A stretch of 64,000 nucleotides of DNA, taken from contig CM075770.1 in the NCBI GenBank assembly GCA_037974665.1, positions 9,932,501 through 9,996,500 on the forward strand, read 5' to 3'. Made by a program: the position numbers and the translations under genes. The notes under the pieces are model-generated. The model was not told where the DNA came from and did not search any database. It worked only from the letters and a program-made list of their open reading frames with translations. This DNA is from Ehretia macrophylla. Taxonomy: Eukaryota; Streptophyta; Magnoliopsida; Boraginales; Ehretiaceae. Positions 60,346-64,000 of the stretch are shown in pieces (the first letter of the stretch is position 1; every line of letters begins with the position of its first letter).

Positions 60346-63300
60346 ATGCTTTGTATTGCCATTGTATTCGTCTTCAATCTCTTGCTGCTTCCAAGTGATT
60401 CAGCATCCTACCCCTCATGTACCAACTCAAGTGAGGCTCTTCTTCTTCTTCTTCTCTCCCTCTTCGATATTTATTGTCCAAATATCACTTCTTAATTGTC
60501 ATCTTACGTGGTCTTATGTAATAGTGTCACGTGTAAATGGAAATATAACAGATGGTGTGACATTTGGTACATAAGAAGTGAAGAGTAAGTGATGTCATGT
60601 AATGGCGGAACTGCATGGTCTTGAGGGTGTACACTGTGCCTCAACTATAACTTTTTTTTTTCTGCAAAAAAAAAAAAAAAAAAAAAAACTATTATATTGG
60701 ACCTCTCTTACTGTATGAATGCATGCTGACCTCTCTTATTGTATGAAGAGTGCGAGTCCCGACTCCACCCCGGACCTTATACGACGTGAAATATAGCATT
60801 GTTCCACTTTTTTCTCTGTACGTGTGCATAGTTGTATGAGTGCAATAACGTCTTAATTTTCTTGCAAATGGCGGTAATAGGGGCACCTCTAAAGTTGAAG
60901 AATCATTTGAAGTTTTGTCCACATAATGAAACTGTTTGCTGTGACTCTGCTGAAGACCTCAGATTGCAGAAACAATTTGAAGCAATGAATATCTCAGATC
61001 CTCAATGTGCTTCTCTGGTGAAGTCAATCATATGCTCAGTGAGTTTCTTTATCTGGAAAAATTAGTACTAAATTCATATTCATTGAGAAATGTCTAGTGT
61101 TAACATTGTAATTATTTCATCCTCTTTTGTGCCGTGAATTTGATGTTTGCAGTCTCTATGTAATGGTCTTTTACAATCATCCAATGTTGAATATGACGGG
61201 GAGATTTTTGCTTTTAGTTCTAAAATATGTTGCTACATTCTTAATTTCATTCTCTGAGAATTCCCTTTACAATAAATTATATTTTATATCTTTACTGAAT
61301 AACTTGAGATTTCATTTTAAAATTAATTGATAGTAGGTGGAATAGCTCAAAAATTTATATACTGGTCTTAGAACTTATGATTTATTTATATGGGAAAATT
61401 TATATTTCTCCAACACCCCGTTTACTTGGCACTCATTATATACTCAAAATTTACCATTAAGATTATGTGATTTTCACATTCGAAGATCTGTAACTTAGAT
61501 TACATGGTTTTTTTCTCCGTAATCCCTTTATTGGTAGGCATGAGCAACTCGCCCTAGTCCAAAAGATTAAAAGGATCATATTAGATTCTGTTTGATCCAA
61601 CTTTTTTACAGTCAAAAGTGCTTTTTGTGAATTTAGAAATTAATCTCACCTGTTTGGCCCATTTGTGAAAGTGTTTTTAGATAATTGAAGTTGAAAAAAA
61701 CTGAAAAACAAGAAGCTCCAAATTTAAGCTTTTCAAAATAGGCTTTTGCAAAACTATTTTTATATAATGCGGAAAACTGTTTTCTTTTACTTTCTCAAAT
61801 ATATCCCTTCATATTTTTTTAAATATAATATTGCCTTCAAATTTTTTAAAAGTTCAATATTGCTCAATATATGTCAAATAGTTAACGAATTTTGTTCAAC
61901 AACACTTTTAACCAAAACTCTATTGCAAAAATTCTACACCTCAAAAGTTAAAATTTCACAAATAAACTAAACAGAGCCTTAGGGTGAAGAGACCATTGAG
62001 GTGGAGCTTGTTGACTAGTGATTATGGTGCTTTTGAGAGCAGAGAGAGTAGAGGCCACGCTCATCAATCCCTATGGCCCTCTTGGGCAAGGCTATTTATA
62101 GGGATTCCCTAACTTGTGGTTTAAGTTGGGCATATTGTTGCGGGGGCTCAAGCTATGCATATAAGAGTCATTACATGCATACTATGGCTGGAGTGAAAAT
62201 ACACAAGAAAAATTATTCAGTATTATTTAGTATTTCCAATTGTGAATGACTACTATGGCTGGAGTGAAAATACACAAGAAAAATTATTCAGTATCGTCTA
62301 GTATTCTTTTTCTATTTTTTTTTTTCCGCTGGGTAAGCAAAGATTCCATTAATTTCCAAATATAGTTCAGCTACTAAGAAAAGTTACAATGGAAATGCAA
62401 AATACAATATTTTTAGTTGCATCACTGAAGCACCAAAGCCATGAGTGTTGGCTGAACATGATCTCGCTCAGGTGCGCCTGCAAGTCTTTCCACCACAACA
62501 ACAGCTGGAGCATGAAAGGATTTTCACCCGGGCGAAAAAAAAAATTGCCCTGGGCGAAATTGTCTAGTAATCTTGTATAGTAAGAAGTAAGCTTTTGTAA
62601 AAATTTTGCTGAAAACTAAAAGAAGACACACCTAAGCAGTTTCTTAAAAGTTTTATTATATCTACATGCAAATACTTCAAGTGTATTGTTTAGTATCTAG
62701 TTTCACACTTTGTGAACCATTTTTCATGGTTTCAGGCTCTGATATCCACTGATTGCAGGTATGTGACCCGTTCTCCGCTCACGTATTCAATACTGCTTCT
62801 TCTGGGAGTATGCCACTTATATGCAATTCCTCTGTTTCAGAGGAGTTTCATCAGTTGAATGAAAAAATCTCAACCGACTTCTGCAGAAAGATATGGGAGA
62901 CATGCCGAAATGCACCCTTCTCGAATCCTGGATTCTCTGCATCAGAAAAACAAAGAGTTAGAACACAACATGATTCTTCACCATCTTTGCAGATGGATCA
63001 TCCTTGGCCATCGAATAAGCCTTTCCATGAGGCATTTGTGGGTGCCTCAGATGATGGAGCATTTCCTCTCAGTGGAGAGAAAGTTTCACTCAATGCTGCT
63101 GAAGCTCCTGAACCTCCTGCAGGTGTATGCCTTGAGAAAATTGGAAATGGGAATTATATCAGTATGGTTCCACACGCTGATGGCTCGAACCGCGTCTTTG
63201 TGCACAATCTACAAGGTAAGATATGGTTGGCCACTATTCCTGAGGAGGGATCAAAAAGGCATCTCCAGGTGGATGAAACAAAGCCCTTTCTGGATATAAC

Positions 63301-64000
63301 TGGCAAAGTGCTTTTTGATACCGAGTTTGGCATGGTTTCAATGGCGTTCCATCCAAACTTTGTACAAAATGGCCGGTTCTTCGTATCATATTATTGTGAT
63401 AAGATGAAACAGCCAAATTGTATAGGTAGATGTGCGTGTAATACAGGTGTAAATTGTGATCCTTCTAAGATTACAGCTGATAATCGAATTCGGCCTTGCC
63501 AGTATCATGCTGTTGTAGCGGAGTACACTACAAATGGTACTTCATCAAGGCCACGCTTGGTAAACATCCACACTTGTCCCACAAAATCTCAAGAAGAATT
63601 GTTGCTAAAAGATTTTCCACAATCGCTTCATCCTTTTAACAGGCAAAACGTGCTAATCCATCAGAGGTGAGGAGGATCTTGACAGTTGGCCTTCCAACCA
63701 GAGGAGTTCATGGAGGTCAGATTCTCATTAGCCCTGGAGATGGCTGTTTGTACTTCATGTTAGGAGATAATGGACGTGGAGCTGATCATCGCAGTTTTGC
63801 ACAAGACAAGGGATCAATACTTGGAAAAATTTTGAGGCTTGACATAGATCACATTCCGAGTAAGTATGATTATGAGAATGCTGCTCTTAAACACTTTTGT
63901 GAGACCATTTTTGGAACTCTACAGCATATATGAACGTTCATCTTCTCTCCTCCAGTCCACTATCCTCCTTCTGTGGTCCTGTCCCTGAAAATTGGAAAGT
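60346..64000 (+). CDS. HIPL1: HIPL (Hedgehog-interacting-protein-like) glucose/sorbosone dehydrogenase-fold protein, 5' part
   Basis: Exons 60346-60430, 60881-61038, 62759-63559 and 63643-63859 join in phase and give the first 420 residues; the window ends in the following intron. Residues 1-20 are a signal peptide (MLCIAIVFVFNLLLLP). Next comes a cysteine-rich folate-receptor-like domain (FCPHNETVCCDS, MNISDPQCASLVKSIICSVCDPF, FCRKIWETC). From about 190 the sequence is the soluble quinoprotein glucose/sorbosone dehydrogenase-like propeller (LEKIGNGNYISMVPHADGSN, GKIWLATIPEEG, DTEFGMVSMAFHPNF, GGQILISPGDGCLYFMLGDN). Arabidopsis HIPL proteins are about 700 aa and extracellular or GPI-anchored by prediction. 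The enzymatic substrate is unknown. I use the symbol because the neighbourhood also matches that of Arabidopsis HIPL1; the paralogue assignment is an inference. Confidence 0.88.
60665..60688. repeat. Poly(A) run in intron 1 of the HIPL gene
   Basis: About 24 consecutive A, preceded by a T-run, in intron 1. It may be the tail of an old retroposed piece, but nothing upstream of it was recognised. Confidence 0.6.
61584..61978. mobile_element. Tourist-like MITE, family A copy 3
   Basis: It is flanked by TTA on both sides (61581-61583 and 61979-61981), starts GATTCTGTTTGATCC and ends AAACTAAACAGAGCC. It lies in intron 2 of the HIPL gene and aligns with copies at 11595 and 37969. Confidence 0.75.
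62181..62322. repeat. Tandem duplication (71 bp period, two copies) in HIPL intron 2
   Basis: ACTATGGCTGGAGTGAAAAT begins at 62181 and again at 62252, and each copy continues into AAATTATTCAGTAT with few differences. Confidence 0.8.
62314..62540 (-). mobile_element. Possible retroposon 3' end in HIPL intron 2
   Basis: A T-run at about 62314-62325 is followed by CCGCTGGGTAAGCAAAGATT. On the minus strand this is a unique sequence ending in a poly(A) tail. The body was not assigned to a family. Confidence 0.3.

Overview
This window is nuclear DNA from a flowering plant, most likely a core eudicot. The genes have spliced introns with GT..AG borders, intergenic DNA is AT-rich, the transposable elements are plant families, and every recognisable protein belongs to a plant family. 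There are no bacterial operons, CRISPR arrays or phage genes.

Layout: (1) 1-10258 is a nest of LTR retrotransposons on the minus strand. A decayed Ty3/gypsy element of the chromodomain-less Tat-like type (RT, RNase H and integrase remnants at 1-2343; gag, primer site and 5' LTR at 8226-10258) is split by a second, non-coding element (2344-8225). That second element has a 4.56 kb LTR, an internal domain of only 589 bp, and a 3' LTR cut down to about 730 bp. (2) 10259-15260 is intergenic DNA with MITE-like repeats and the probable 5' leader of the next gene. (3) 15261-17852 (+) is an intronless PPR-SMR protein of the At1g18900/At1g74750 type. (4) 20635-30927 (-) is a 15-exon gene for a DUF627/DUF629/UCH ubiquitin-hydrolase-like protein of 1642 aa. 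All its splice phases could be followed by hand. Intron 8 holds a 215 bp solo LTR with a perfect 5 bp target duplication. (5) 30928-39273 is a gene-poor, repeat-rich interval with several small DNA-transposon derivatives. (6) 39274-42936 and 44434-47280 (+) are tandem two-exon genes for nodulin-like/NFD4-type MFS membrane proteins (560 and 575 aa) with the intron at the same codon. (7) 49896-57882 (+) is a 9-exon gene for a WBP11-like proline-rich splicing factor (534 aa). Its second intron carries a fragment of organellar large-subunit rRNA. (8) 60346 to the window end (+) is the 5' part of a HIPL (Hedgehog-interacting-protein-like, glucose/sorbosone dehydrogenase-fold) gene.

The genes act in separate processes: organelle RNA metabolism (PPR-SMR), ubiquitin or protein-interaction biology (UCH-like), membrane transport (NFD4-like pair), pre-mRNA splicing (WBP11) and an extracellular or GPI-anchored enzyme-like protein (HIPL). 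What links them is position. From memory, Arabidopsis chromosome 1 has a PPR-SMR gene, an NFD4-like gene and HIPL1 close together (At1g74750, At1g74780, At1g74790), so part of this window looks like a conserved syntenic block enlarged by transposons.

No wholly new biological system was found. The features most worth following up are the LTR element whose LTR is far larger than its interior, a candidate frame-breaking cassette exon in the WBP11 gene, the apparently intact catalytic residues of the UCH-like protein, and the 1.25 kb promoter-bearing repeat near 35-36 kb.
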